Below are positions 14,701 to 28,811 of a stretch of DNA of 64,000 nucleotides, piece by piece (position 1 is the stretch's first letter; each line of letters starts with the position of its first letter). Where the stretch lies: NCBI GenBank assembly GCA_032622095.1, contig CP136067.1, positions 178,654,556 through 178,718,555 on the forward strand. The letters run 5' to 3'. A program made the translations under genes and the position numbers. The notes beneath the pieces are model-generated. The model worked only from the letters and a program-made list of their open reading frames with translations. It ran no database searches and was not told the origin of the DNA. Source of the DNA: Siphonodentalium dalli. Lineage: Eukaryota; Mollusca; Scaphopoda; Gadilida; Siphonodentaliidae.

Positions 14701-17694
14701 CACACTACAAACATGTAATAGAATCATAAATGTTATATAACCCACGGGTTAACTCGGCGATTTAACATTACAAACATGTAATAGAATCATAAATGTTATA
14801 TAACCCACGGGTTAACTCGGCGATTTCACACTACAAACATGTAATAGAATCATAAATGTTATATAACCCACGGGTTAACTCAGCGATTTCACATTACAAA
14901 CATGTAATAGAATCATAAATGTTATATAACCCACGGGTTAACTCGGCGATTTCACACTACAAACATGTAATAGAATCATAAATGTTATATAACCCACGGG
15001 TTAACTCAGCGATTTCACATTACAAACATGTAATAGAATCATAAATGTTATGTACCCCACGGGTTAACTCAGCGATTTCACATTACAAACATGTAATAGA
15101 ATCATAAATGTTATATAACCCACGGGTTAACTCGGCGATTTCACATTACAAACATGTAATAGAATCATAAATGTTATATAACCCACGGGTTAACTCGGCG
15201 ATTTCACATTACAAACATGTAATAGAATCATAAATGTTATATACCCCACGGGTTAACTCAGCAATTTCACACTACAAACATGTAATAGAATCATAAATGT
15301 TATATAACCCACGGGTTAACTCGCGATTTCACATTACAAAAATGTAATAGAATCATAAATGTTATATAACCCACGGGTTAACTCAGCGATTTCACACTAC
15401 AAACATGTAATAGAATCATAAATGTTATATAACCCACGGGTTAACTCGCGATTTCACATTACAAACATGTAATAGAATCATAAATGTTATATAACCCACG
15501 GGTTAACTCAGCGATTTCACATTACAAACATGTAATAGAATCATAAATGTTTTATAACCCACGGGTTAACTCAGCGATTTCACATTACAAACATGTAATG
15601 AAATCATAAATGTTATATACCCCACGGGTTAACTCAGCGATTTCACGTTACAAACATGTAATATAATCATAAATGTTATATACCCCACGGGTTAACTCAG
15701 CGATTTCACATTACAAACATGTAATAGAATCATAAATGTTATATAACCCCCGGGTTAACTCGGCGATTTCACATTACAAACATGTAATAGAATCATAAAT
15801 GTTATATACCCCACGGGTTAACTCAGCGATTTCACATTACAAACATGTAATAGAATCATAAATGTTATATAACCCACGGGTTAACTCAGCGATTTCACAT
15901 TACAAACATGTAATAGAATCATAAATGTTATATACCCCACGAGTTAACTCAGCGATTTCACACTACAAACATGTAATAGAATTATAAATGTTATATAACC
16001 CACGGGTTAACTCGGCGATTTCAAACTACAAACATGTAATAGAATCATAAATGTTATATACCCCACGGGTTAACTCAGCGATTTCACATTACAAACATGT
16101 AATAGAATCATAAATGTTATATAACCCACGGGTTAACTCAGCGATTTCACATTACAAACATGTAATAGAATCATAAATGTTATATAACCCACGGGTTAAC
16201 TCGGCGATTTCACATTACAAACATGTAATAGAATCATAAATGTTATATAACCCACGGGTTAACTCGGCGATTTCACATTACAAACATGTAATAGAATCAT
16301 AAATGTTATATACACCACGGGTTAACTCGGCGATTTAACATTACAAACATGTAATAGAATCATAAATGTTATATAACCCACGGGTTAACTCGGCGGTTTC
16401 ACACTACAAACATGTAATAGAATCATAAATGTTATATGACCCACGGGTTAACTCGGCGATTTCACATTACAAACATGTAATAGAATCATAAATGTTATAT
16501 AACCCACGGGTTAACTCGGCGATTTCACACTACAAACATGTAATAGAATCATAAATGTTATATAACCCACGGGTTAACTCGGCGATTTCACATTACAAAC
16601 ATGTAACAGAATCATAAATGTTATATACCCCACGGGTTAACTCGGCGATTTAACATTACAAACATGTAATAGAATCATAAATGTTATATAACCCACGGGT
16701 TAACTCGGCGATTTCACACTACAAACATGTAATAGAATCATAAATGTTATATAACCCACGGGTTAACTCAGCGATTTAACATTACAAACATGTAATAGAA
16801 TCATAAATGTTATATAACCCACGGGTTAACTCGGCGATTTCACATTACAAACATGTAATAGAATCATAAATGTTATATACCCCACGGGTTAACTCGGCGA
16901 TTTAACATTACAAACATGTAATAGAATCATAAATGTTATATAACCCACGGGTTAACTCGGCGATTTCAAACTACAAACATGTAATAGAATCATAAATGTT
17001 ATATACCCCACGGGTTAACTCAGCGATTTCACATTACAAACATGTAATAGAATCATAAATGTTATATAACCCACGGGTTAACTCAGCGATTTCACATTAC
17101 AAACATGTAATAGAATCATAAATGTTATATAACCCACGGGTTAACTCAGCGATTTCACATTACAAACATGTAATAGAATCATAAATGTTATATAACCCAC
17201 GGGTTAACTCAGCGATTTCACATTACAAACATGTAATAGAATCATAAATGTTATATAACCCACGGGTTAACTCAGCGATTTCACATTACAAACATGTAAT
17301 AGAATCATAAATGTTATATACCCCACGAGTTAACTCAGCGATTTCACACTACAAACATGTAATAGAATCATAAATGTTATATAACCCACGGGTTAACTCG
17401 GCGATTTCAAACTACAAACATGTAATAGAATCATAAATGTTATATACCCCACGGGTTAACTCAGCGATTTCACATTACAAACATGTAATAGAATCATAAA
17501 TGTTATATAACCCACGGGTTAATTCAGCGATTTCACATTACAAACATGTAATAGAATCATAAATGTTATATAACCCACGGGTTAACTCGGCGATTTCACA
17601 TTACAAGCATGTAATAGAATCATAAATGTTATATAACCCACGGGTTAACTCGGCGATTTCACATTACAAACATGTAATAGAATCATAAATGTTA
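2743..17694. repeat. Satellite array, block A (63-bp monomer, about 237 copies)
   Basis: The period is 63 bp, measured from successive GTAATAG starts at 2888, 2951, 3014 and 3077. The monomer holds two dyads: TAACCC-AC-GGGTTA and ATTACA-AACA-TGTAAT. Four sites vary repeatedly between copies: CTCGGCG/CTCAGCG, TAACCC/TACCCC, ATTAC/ACTAC and TTTCAC/TTTAAC. A 62-bp subtype lacks one G (CTCGCGA). All six frames have stops in every monomer, so it does not encode a protein. Rare variants recur at fixed offsets: CCCAGGGG at 4174, 5621 and 10401; CACTGCAA at 7091 and 11871; ACTCATCGA near 8023, 12803 and 14501; TAATGAAATC at 9181 and 15596. This shows large internal duplications. Confidence 0.97.
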
Positions 17695-18091
17695 TTTATT
17701 ACATGATCCTACCCTTATTCCATTCAATAAACCCATTCTATAAATTGTGATATTAAACGTTCGTTTAATAACAGGAAATAGTCCCAGGTGACCTTTAACT
17801 TCCGGTTTGTCGACCTGTTAACATTCCGTACGCTACGTCTCAAAATACTATGGCTTCCAATATTTTTCCAACAAACTATTACGAATGAAGAGTCTGAAAA
17901 GTTATGTCATTAAATATACGCCATTAAATGCGCTAAAAAGTCTGTATTTATCTGGGAATATTTCGTTACGCGGGAAAATGACGAATAGTTACGTGAAACG
18001 TCATCGCATGCCTTATAGAAGCCGACGTTAATTTCGCGTCACATTTGTCGATTTAAGTATGTTTTGTCGGTGTTTTGGGTCATGTAATAAA
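17695..18091. mobile_element. MITE-like element inside the satellite, copy 1
   Basis: A 397-bp non-satellite segment has 15-bp terminal inverted repeats: TTTATTACATGATCC at the left end and GGGTCATGTAATAAA at the right, with one mismatch. It is flanked by TA on each side, the target duplication typical of Tc1/mariner-type MITEs. The interior has no long reading frame, so it is non-autonomous. It is followed directly by the palindrome at 18096. Class assignment rests only on the TIR and TA. Confidence 0.6.
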
Positions 18092-18095
18092 TATA

Positions 18096-18240
18096 ATCTA
18101 CAACTCGTCCCCAGTTTATAGCGGAAATTACAAAACTCGTCCAGTAAATTAGGTCTGGACCTCGCCAAAGGCTCGGTCCAGACCTAATTTACTGGACTCG
18201 TTTTGTAAATTCCGCTATAAACTGGGGACTCGTTGTAGAT
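18096..18240. repeat. Long palindrome inside the satellite, copy 1
   Basis: Arms of 66 bp (starting ATCTACAACTCGTCCCC and ending GGGGACTCGTTGTAGAT) flank a loop of about 13 bases centred on CTCGCCAAAGGCTCG. Pairing fails mainly where ACTCGT occurs: two copies in the left arm and two in the right, all read in the same plus-strand direction. The outer edge rejoins satellite sequence at about 18246. Confidence 0.9.
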
Positions 18241-18245
18241 CCTCT

Positions 18246-20575
18246 ATATACACCACGGGTTAACTCGGCGATTTAACATTACAAACATGTAATAGAATCA
18301 TAAATGTTATATAACCCACGGGTTAACTCGGCGATTTCACACTACAAACATGTAATAGAATCATAAATGTTATATGACCCACGGGTTAACTCGGCGATTT
18401 CACATTACAAACATGTAATAGAATCATAAATGTTATATAACCCACGGGTTAACTCGGCGATTTCACACTACAAACATGTAATAGAATCATAAATGTTATA
18501 TAACCCACGGGTTAACTCGGCGATTTCACATTACAAACATGTAATAGAATCATAAATGTTATATACCCCACGGGTTAACTCGGCGATTTAACATTACAAA
18601 CATGTAATAGAATCATAAATGTTATATAACCCACGGGTTAACTCGGCGATTTCACACTACAAACATGTAATAGAATCATAAATGTTATATAACCCACGGG
18701 TTAACTCAGCGATTTCACATTACAAACATGTAATAGAATCATAAATGTTATATAACCCACGGGTTAACTCGGCGATTTCACATTACAAACATGTAATAGA
18801 ATCATAAATGTTATATAACCCACGGGTTAACTCGGCGATTTCACATTACAAACATGTAATAGAATCATAAATGTTATATACCCCACGGGTTAACTCAGCG
18901 ATTTCACACTACAAACATGTAATAGAATCATAAATGTTATATAACCCACGGGTTAACTCGCGATTTCACATTACAAACATGTAATAGAATCATAAATGTT
19001 ATATAACCCACGGGTTAACTCAGCGATTTCACACTACAAACATGTAATAGAATCATAAATGTTATATAACCCACGGGTTAACTCGCGATTTCACATTACA
19101 AACATGTAATAGAATCATAAATGTTATATAACCCACGGGTTAACTCAGCGATTTCACACTACAAACATGTAATAGAATCATAAATGTTATATAACCCACG
19201 GGTTAACTCGGCGATTTCACACTACAAACATGTAATAGAATCATAAATGTTATATAACCCACGGGTTAACTCAGCGATTTCACATTACAAACATGTAATA
19301 GAATCATAAATGTTATATAACCCACGGGTTAACTCGGCGATTTCACACTACAAACATGTAATAGAATCATAAATGTTATATAACCCACGGGTTAACTCAG
19401 CGATTTCACATTACAAACATGTAATAGAATCATAAATGTTATATACCCCACGGGTTAACTCAGCGATTTCACATTACAAACATGTAATAGAATCATAAAT
19501 GTTATATAACCCACGGGTTAACTCGGCGATTTAACATTACAAACATGTAATAGAATCATAAATGTTATATAACCCACGGGTTAACTCGGCGATTTCACAC
19601 TACAAACATGTAATAGAATCATAAATGTTATATAACCCACGGGTTAACTCAGCGATTTAACATTACAAACATGTAATAGAATCATAAATGTTATATAACC
19701 CACGGGTTAACTCGGCGATTTCACATTACAAACATGTAATAGAATCATAAATGTTATATACCCCACGGGTTAACTCGGCGATTTAACATTACAAACATGT
19801 AATAGAATCATAAATGTTATATAACCCACGGGTTAACTCGGCGATTTCAAACTACAAACATGTTATAGAATCATAAATGTTATATACCCCACGGGTTAAC
19901 TCAGCGATTTCACATTACAAACATGTAATAGAATCATAAATGTTATATAACCCACGGGTTAACTCAGCGATTTCACATTACAAACATGTAATAGAATCAT
20001 AAATGTTATATAACCCACGGGTTATCTCGGCGATTTCACATTACAAACATGTAATAGAATCATAAATGTTATATAACCCACGGGTTAACTCAGCGATTTC
20101 ACATTACAAACATGTAATAGAATCATAAATGTTATATAACCCACGGGTTAACTCAGCGATTTCACATTACAAACATGTAATAGAATCATAAATGTTATAT
20201 ACCCCACGAGTTAACTCAGCGATTTCACACTACAAACATGTAATAGAATCATAAATGTTATATAACCCACGGGTTAACTCGGCGATTTCAAACTACAAAC
20301 ATGTAATAGAATCATAAATGTTATATACCCCACGGGTTAACTCAGCGATTTCACATTACAAACATGTAATAGAATCATAAATGTTATATAACCCACGGGT
20401 TAATTCAGCGATTTCACATTACAAACATGTAATAGAATCATAAATGTTATATAACCCACGGGTTAACTCGGCGATTTCACATTACAAGCATGTAATAGAA
20501 TCATAAATGTTATATAACCCACGGGTTAACTCGGCGATTTCACATTACAAACATGTAATAGAATCATAAATGTTA
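18246..20575. repeat. Satellite array, block B (about 37 copies)
   Basis: The same 63-bp monomer as block A lies between the two MITE-palindrome cassettes. The stretch before the second cassette repeats the stretch before the first at an offset of exactly 2881 bp (for example AGCGATTTAAC at 16770 and 19651). Confidence 0.97.
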
Positions 20576-20972
20576 TTTATTACATGATCCTACCCTTATT
20601 CCATTCAATAAACCCATTCTATAAATTGTGATATTAAACGTTCGTTTAATAACAGGAAATAGTCCCAGGTGACCTTTAACTTCCGGTTTGTCGACCTGTT
20701 AACATTCCGTACGCTACGTCTCAAAATACTATGGCTTCCAATATTTTTCCAACAAACTATTACGAATGAAGAGTCTGAAAAGTTATGTCATTAAATATAC
20801 GCCATTAAATGCGCTAAAAAGTCTGTATTTATCTGGGAATATTTCGTTACGCGGGAAAATGACGAATAGTTACGTGAAACGTCATCGCATGCCTTATAGA
20901 AGCCGACGTTAATTTCGCGTCACATTTGTCGATTTAAGTATGTTTTGTCGGTGTTTTGGGTCATGTAATAAA
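20576..20972. mobile_element. MITE-like element inside the satellite, copy 2
   Basis: It appears identical by eye to 17695-18091, with the same TIRs and the same junction with satellite. Because the flanking satellite is duplicated with it, this copy arose by segmental duplication and not by a second transposition. Confidence 0.6.
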
Positions 20973-20976
20973 TATA

Positions 20977-21121
20977 ATCTACAACTCGTCCCCAGTTTAT
21001 AGCGGAAATTACAAAACTCGTCCAGTAAATTAGGTCTGGACCTCGCCAAAGGCTCGGTCCAGACCTAATTTACTGGACTCGTTTTGTAAATTCCGCTATA
21101 AACTGGGGACTCGTTGTAGAT
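20977..21121. repeat. Long palindrome inside the satellite, copy 2
   Basis: Second copy of the 18096-18240 palindrome at the 2881-bp offset, including the four same-orientation ACTCGT motifs. Confidence 0.9.
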
Positions 21122-21126
21122 CCTCT

Positions 21127-24100
21127 ATATACACCACGGGTTAACTCGGCGATTTAACATTACAAACATGTAATAGAATCATAAATGTTATATAACCCAC
21201 GGGTTAACTCGGCGATTTCACACTACAAACATGTAATAGAATCATAAATGTTATATGACCCACGGGTTAACTCGGCGATTTCACATTACAAACATGTAAT
21301 AGAATCATAAATGTTATATAACCCACGGGTTAACTCGGCGATTTCACACTACAAACATGTAATAGAATCATAAATGTTATATAACCCACGGGTTAACTCG
21401 GCGATTTCACATTACAAACATGTAATAGAATCATAAATGTTATATACCCCACGGGTTAACTCGGCGATTTAACATTACAAACATGTAATAGAATCATAAA
21501 TGTTATATAACCCACGGGTTAACTCGGCGATTTCACACTACAAACATGTAATAGAATCATAAATGTTATATAACCCACGGGTTAACTCAGCGATTTCACA
21601 TTACAAACATGTAATAGAATCATAAATGTTATATAACCCACGGGTTAACTCGGCGATTTCACATTACAAACATGTAATAGAATCATAAATGTTATATAAC
21701 CCACGGGTTAACTCGGCGATTTCACACTACAAACATGTAATAGAATCATAAATGTTATATAACCCACGGGTTAACTCAGCGATTTCACATTACAAACATG
21801 TAATAGAATCATAAATGTTATATAACCCACGGGTTAACTCGGCGATTTCACACTACAAACATGTAATAGAATCATAAATGTTATATAACCCACGGGTTAA
21901 CTCAGCGATTTCACATTACAAACATGTAATAGAATCATAAATGTTATATAACCCACGGGTTAACTCGGCGATTTCACATTACAAACATGTAATAGAATCA
22001 TAAATGTTATATACCCCACGGGTTAACTCGGCGATTTAACATTACAAACATGTAATAGAATCATAAATGTTATATAACCCACGGGTTAACTCGGCGATTT
22101 CACACTACAAACATGTAATAGAATCATAAATGTTATATAACCCACGGGTTAACTCAGCGATTTCACATTACAAACATGTAATAGAATCATAAATGTTATA
22201 TAACCCACGGGTTAACTCGGCGATTTCACATTACAAACATGTAATAGAATCATAAATGTTATATAACCCACGGGTTAACTCGGCGATTTCACATTACAAA
22301 CATGTAATAGAATCATAAATGTTATATACCCCACGGGTTAACTCGCGATTTCACATTACAAACATGTAATAGAATCATAAATGTTATATAACCCACGGGT
22401 TAACTCAGCGATTTCACACTACAAACATGTAATAGAATCATAAATGTTATATAACCCACGGGTTAACTCGCGATTTCACATTACAAACATGTAATAGAAT
22501 CATAAATGTTATATAACCCACGGGTTAACTCAGCGATTTCACACTACAAACATGTAATAGAATCATAAATGTTATATAACCCACGGGTTAACTCGGCGAT
22601 TTCACACTACAAACATGTAATAGAATCATAAATGTTATATAACCCACGGGTTAACTCAGCGATTTCACATTACAAACATGTAATAGAATCATAAATGTTA
22701 TATAACCCACGGGTTAACTCGGCGATTTCACACTACAAACATGTAATAGAATCATAAATGTTATATAACCCACGGGTTAACTCAGCGATTTCACATTACA
22801 AACATGTAATAGAATCATAAATGTTATATAACCCACGGGTTAACTCGGCGATTTCACATTACAAACATGTAATAGAATCATAAATGTTATATAACCCACG
22901 GGTTAACTCGGCGATTTCACATTACAAACATGTAATAGAATCATAAATGTTATATACCCCACGGGTTAACTCAGCGATTTCACATTACAAACATGTAATA
23001 GAATCATAAATGTTATATAACCCACGGGTTAACTCGGCGATTTCACATTACAAACATGTAATAGAATCATAAATGTTATATAACCCACGGGTTAACTCGG
23101 CGATTTCACATTACAAACATGTAATAGAATCATAAATGTTATATACCCCACGGGTTAACTCAGCGATTTCACACTACAAACATGTAATAGAATCATAAAT
23201 GTTATATAACCCACGGGTTAACTCGCGATTTCACATTACAAAAATGTAATAGAATCATAAATGTTATATAACCCACGGGTTAACTCAGCGATTTCACACT
23301 ACAAACATGTAATAGAATCATAATTGTTATATAACCCACGGGTTAACTCGCGATTTCACATTACAAACATGTAATAGAATCATAAATGTTATATAACCCA
23401 CGGGTTAACTCAGCGATTTCACACTACAAACATGTAATAGAATCATAAATGTTATATAACCCACGGGTTAACTCAGCGATTTCACATTACAAACATGTAA
23501 TAGAATCATAAATGTTATATACCCCACGGGTTAACTCAGCGATTTCACGTTACAAACATGTAATATAATCATAAATGTTATATACCCCACGGGTTAACTC
23601 AGCGATTTCACATTACAAACATGTAATAGAATCATAAATGTTATATAACCCACGGGTTAACTCGGCGATTTCACATTACAAACATGTAATAGAATCATAA
23701 ATGTTATATACCCCACGGGTTAACTCAGCGATTTCACATTACAAACATGTAATAGAATCATAAATGTTATATAACCCACGGGTTAACTCAGCGATTTCAC
23801 ATTACAAACATGTAATAGAATCATAAATGTTATATACCCCACGAGTTAACTCAGCGATTTCACACTACAAACATGTAATAGAATCATAAATGTTATATAA
23901 CCCACGGGTTAACTCGGCGATTTCAAACTACAAACATGTAATAGAATCATAAATGTTATATACCCCACGGGTTAACTCAGCGATTTCACATTACAAACAT
24001 GTAATAGAATCATAAATGTTATATAACCCACGGGTTAACTCGCGATTTCACATTACAAACATGTAATAGAATCATAAATGTTATATAACCCACGGGTTAA

Positions 24101-27100
24101 CTCGGCGATTTCACATTACAAACATGTAATATAATCATAAATGTTATATACCCCACGGGTTAACTCAGCGATTTCACATTACAAACATGTAATATAATCA
24201 TAAATGTTATATACCCCACGGGTTAACTCAGCGATTTCACATTACAAACATGTAATAGAATCATAAATGTTATATAACCCACGGGTTAACTCGCGATTTC
24301 ACATTACAAACATGTAATAGAATCATAAATGTTACATAACCCACGGGTTAACTCGGCGATTTCACATTACAAACATGTAATAGAATCATAAATGTTATAT
24401 ACCCCACGGGTTAACTCAACGATTTCACATTACAAACATGTAATAGAATCATAAATGTTATATACCCCACGGGTTAACTCAGCGATTTCTAATTACAAAC
24501 ATGTAATAGAATCATAAATGTTATATAACCCACGGGTTAACTCGGCGATTTCACATTACAAACATGTAATAGAATCATAAATGTTATATAACCCACGGGT
24601 TAACTCGGCGATTTCACATTACAAACATGTAATAGAATCATAAATGTTATATAACCCACGGGTTAACTCGGCGATTTCACATTACAAACATGTAATAGAA
24701 TCATAAATGTTATATACCCCACGGGTTAACTCGGCGATTTCACATTACAAACATGTAATAGAATCATAAATGTTATATAACCCACGGGTTAACTCGGCGA
24801 TTTAACATTACAAACATGTAATAGAATCATAAATGTTATATACCCCACGGGTTAACTCGGCGATTTCACATTACAAACATGTAATAGAATCATAAATGTT
24901 ATATAACCCACGGGTTAACTCGGCGATTTCACATTACAAACATGTAATATAATCATAAATGTTATATACCCCACGGGTTAACTCGGCGATTTCACATTAC
25001 AAACATGTAATAGAATCATAAATGTTATATACCCCACGGGTTAACTCAGCGATTTCACATTACAAACATGTAATAGAATCATAAATGTTATATACCCCAC
25101 GGGTTAACTCAGCGATTTCACACTACAAACATGTAATAGAATCATAAATGTTATATACCCCACGGGTTAACTCAGCGATTTCACACTACAAACATGTAAT
25201 ATAATCATAAATGTTATATACCCCACGGGTTAACTCGGCGATTTCACATTACAAACATGTAATAGAATCATAAATAGTATATAACCCACGGGTTAACTCG
25301 GCGATTTCACACTACAAACATATAATATAATCATAAATGTTATATAACCCACGGGTTAACTCAGCGATTTCACACTACAAACATGTAATAGAATCATAAA
25401 TGTTATATACCCCACGGGTTAACTCGGCCATTTCACATTACAAACATGTAATAGAATCATAAATGTTATATACCCCACGGGTTAACTCAGCGGTTTCACA
25501 TTACAAACATGTAATAGAATCATAAATGTTATATAACCCACGGGTTAACTCAGCGATTTCACATTACAAACATGTAATAGAATCATAAATGTTATATAAC
25601 CCACGGGTTAACTCAGCGATTTCACACTACAAACATGTAATATAATCATAAATGTTATATACCCCACGGGTTAACTCGGCGATTTCACATTACAAACATG
25701 TAATAGAATCATAAATGTTATATAACCCACGGGTTAACTCGGCGATTTCACACTACAAACATGTAATAGAATCATAAATGTTATATAACCCACGGGTTAA
25801 CTCAGCGATTTCACATTACAAACATGTAATAGAATCATAAATGTTATATAACCCACGGGTTAACTCGGCGATTTCACATTACAAACATGTAATAGAATCA
25901 TAAATGTTATATAACCCACGGGTTAACTCAGCGATTTCACACTACAAACATGTAATAGAATCATAAATGTTATATACCCCACGGGTTAACTCGGCGATTT
26001 CACATTACAAACATGTAATAGAATCATAAATAGTATATAACCCACGGGTTAACTCGGCGATTTCACATTACAAACATGTAATAGAATCATAAATGTTATA
26101 TAACCCACGGGTTAACTCGGCGATTTAACATTACAAACATGTAATAGAATCATAAATGTTATATACCCCACGGGTTAACTCGGCGATTTCACATTACAAA
26201 CATGTAATAGAATCATAAATGTTATATAACCCACGGGTTAACTCGGCGATTTCACATTACAAACATGTAATATAATCATAAATGTTATATACCCCACGGG
26301 TTAACTCGGCGATTTCACATTACAAACATGTAATAGAATCATAAATGTTATATACCCCACGGGTTAACTCAGCGATTTCACATTACAAACATGTAATAGA
26401 ATCATAAATGTTATATACCCCACGGGTTAACTCAGCGATTTCACACTACAAACATGTAATAGAATCATAAATGTTATATACCCCACGGGTTAACTCAGCG
26501 ATTTCACACTACAAACATGTAATATAATCATAAATGTTATATACCCCACGGGTTAACTCGGCGATTTCACATTACAAACATGTAATAGAATCATAAATAG
26601 TATATAACCCACGGGTTAACTCGGCGATTTCACACTACAAACATATAATATAATCATAAATGTTATATAACCCACGGGTTAACTCAGCGATTTCACACTA
26701 CAAACATGTAATAGAATCATAAATGTTATATACCCCACGGGTTAACTCGGCCATTTCACATTACAAACATGTAATAGAATCATAAATGTTATATACCCCA
26801 CGGGTTAACTCAGCGGTTTCACATTACAAACATGTAATAGAATCATAAATGTTATATAACCCACGGGTTAACTCAGCGATTTCACATTACAAACATGTAA
26901 TAGAATCATAAATGTTATATAACCCACGGGTTAACTCAGCGATTTCACACTACAAACATGTAATATAATCATAAATGTTATATACCCCACGGGTTAACTC
27001 GGCGATTTCACATTACAAACATGTAATAGAATCATAAATGTTATATAACCCACGGGTTAACTCGGCGATTTCACACTACAAACATGTAATAGAATCATAA

Positions 27101-27816
27101 ATGTTATATAACCCACGGGTTAACTCAGCGATTTCACATTACAAACATGTAATAGAATCATAAATGTTATATAACCCACGGGTTAACTCGGCGGTTTCAC
27201 ATTACAAACATGTAATAGAATCATAAATGTTATATACCCCACGGGTTAACTCGGCGATTTCACACTACAAACATGTAATAGAATCATAAATGTTATATAA
27301 CCCACGGGTTAACTCGGCGATTTCACACTACAAACATGTAATAGAATCATAAATGTTATATAACCCACGGGTTAACTCAGCGATTTCACATTACAAACAT
27401 GTAATAGAATCATAAATGTTATATAACCCACGGGTTAACTCCGCGATTTCACATTACAAACGTGTAATAGAATCATAAATGTTATATACCCCACGGGTTA
27501 ACTCGGCGATTTCACACTACAAACATGTAATAGAATCATAAATGTTATATAACCCACGAGTTAACTCAGCGATTTCACATTACAAACATGTAATAGAATC
27601 ATAAATGTTATATACCCCACGGGTTAACTCGGCGATTTCACATTACAAACATGTAATATAATCATAAATGTTATATACCCCACGGGTTAACTCGGCGATT
27701 TCACATTACAAACATGTAATATAATCATAAATGTTATATAACCCACGGGTTAACTCAGCGATTTCACACTACAAACATGTAATAGAATCATAAATATTAT
27801 ATACCCCACTGGTTCA
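21127..27816. repeat. Satellite array, block C (about 106 copies)
   Basis: The same 63-bp satellite. A sub-block repeats at 1323 bp, which is exactly 21 monomers: the rare ACATATAATATAATC variant occurs at about 25318 and 26641, and ATAAATAGTATATAA near 25271 and 26594. The array ends in a degenerate monomer (CCCCACTGGTTCAC) at about 27816. Confidence 0.97.
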
Positions 27817-28811
27817 CAAAAAAATACCAGTTGTGATGCTGGTTAATTTGCATATATTTAGTTAACACTAATATTCGAACATTTACGTTTATGCTTTTAT
27901 CTGAGTGTTATTCCGTACTTTTTACATCGAAACATTTGGGTATTGAATATCTTTATGTCGAAATTATAGTCCGGTATTGAGTGAGTCGATCATGTCGATG
28001 GCTTGAGGTCGGCTGATTATTGCTGGTGTACACCGTAATACATACGTTAGTGTAAACAATATTTAATTTTCGAACACAACATTCAAGACATACAAACAAA
28101 TTGACATAATTTTACAATACATGTTCAAAAACGGGGATAAGACAACAAGCTTGAAAGGCTTTTATCAAGTCTTTTCGTCGGAATAAGAAAGTTACCCTTG
28201 GTATCAGAATAGATACCATATAGGGTCAATTTAGCAGACGGAGATAACATGTTAGATCCAAAACAATATTGTTCTAAAAGGGAGCAGAGGGATAGAGTGC
28301 AGGAAGTCAAGTTAATTGGTATTGTATACCTTACATCAGACAAAATGAAACAGGGGAGTGAAGCGAAGTACCGTATATAGTTATAGTTACACAACTTTGG
28401 TACAGTATTTATAAACATATACTATTTACGAACCATGGAAAATTCAAAATTAAAACGAAACGCATCGCGGCCCACGCGGAGGAAATGCGAAAAAAAAAAA
28501 AACTGAGTCAACCTACATGTATTGTTAATTAATTTTAAAACAATTGGTTTGAAGTGTACTTTAGCATTATATGATGAAACAAGTGCATGGAGAGTAGCCC
28601 AGTGACGCGGAGAATTATTGGCCCTCGAATGGAATGTATTAAATTTCATTTCATTAAAATTCCTTTCAGAAATGATGAGACGACCCTACCAGAGCACACA
28701 ATTCAGTTAAAGTGATAAGACAAATACATAATTATATATAGTGGTGTATTGCGTGGCCCGGCGATCGGACGACTCATCACGGTTAGGAGAAACGCCGAGT
28801 TTGTAAAATGT
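27817..28811. other. Satellite right flank, unassigned
   Basis: AT-rich DNA. Minus-strand frames of 97 and 75 codons are open at 28125-28418 and 28422-28649, but their composition is low-complexity and no domain is recognisable. A run of A follows 28490. Confidence 0.5.

Noticed and set aside
2743-27816. CRISPR array
   Set aside because: The 63-bp units are contiguous with no unique spacers, variation is point-like, and the genome context is animal. This is satellite DNA.
2743-27816. Coding tandem-repeat protein (63 is a multiple of 3)
   Set aside because: Every monomer has stops in all six frames (for example TAATAG), and no frame stays open across units.
2743-27816. CENP-B box in the satellite
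   Set aside because: I looked for NTTCGNNNNANNCGGGN; the monomer has no match.
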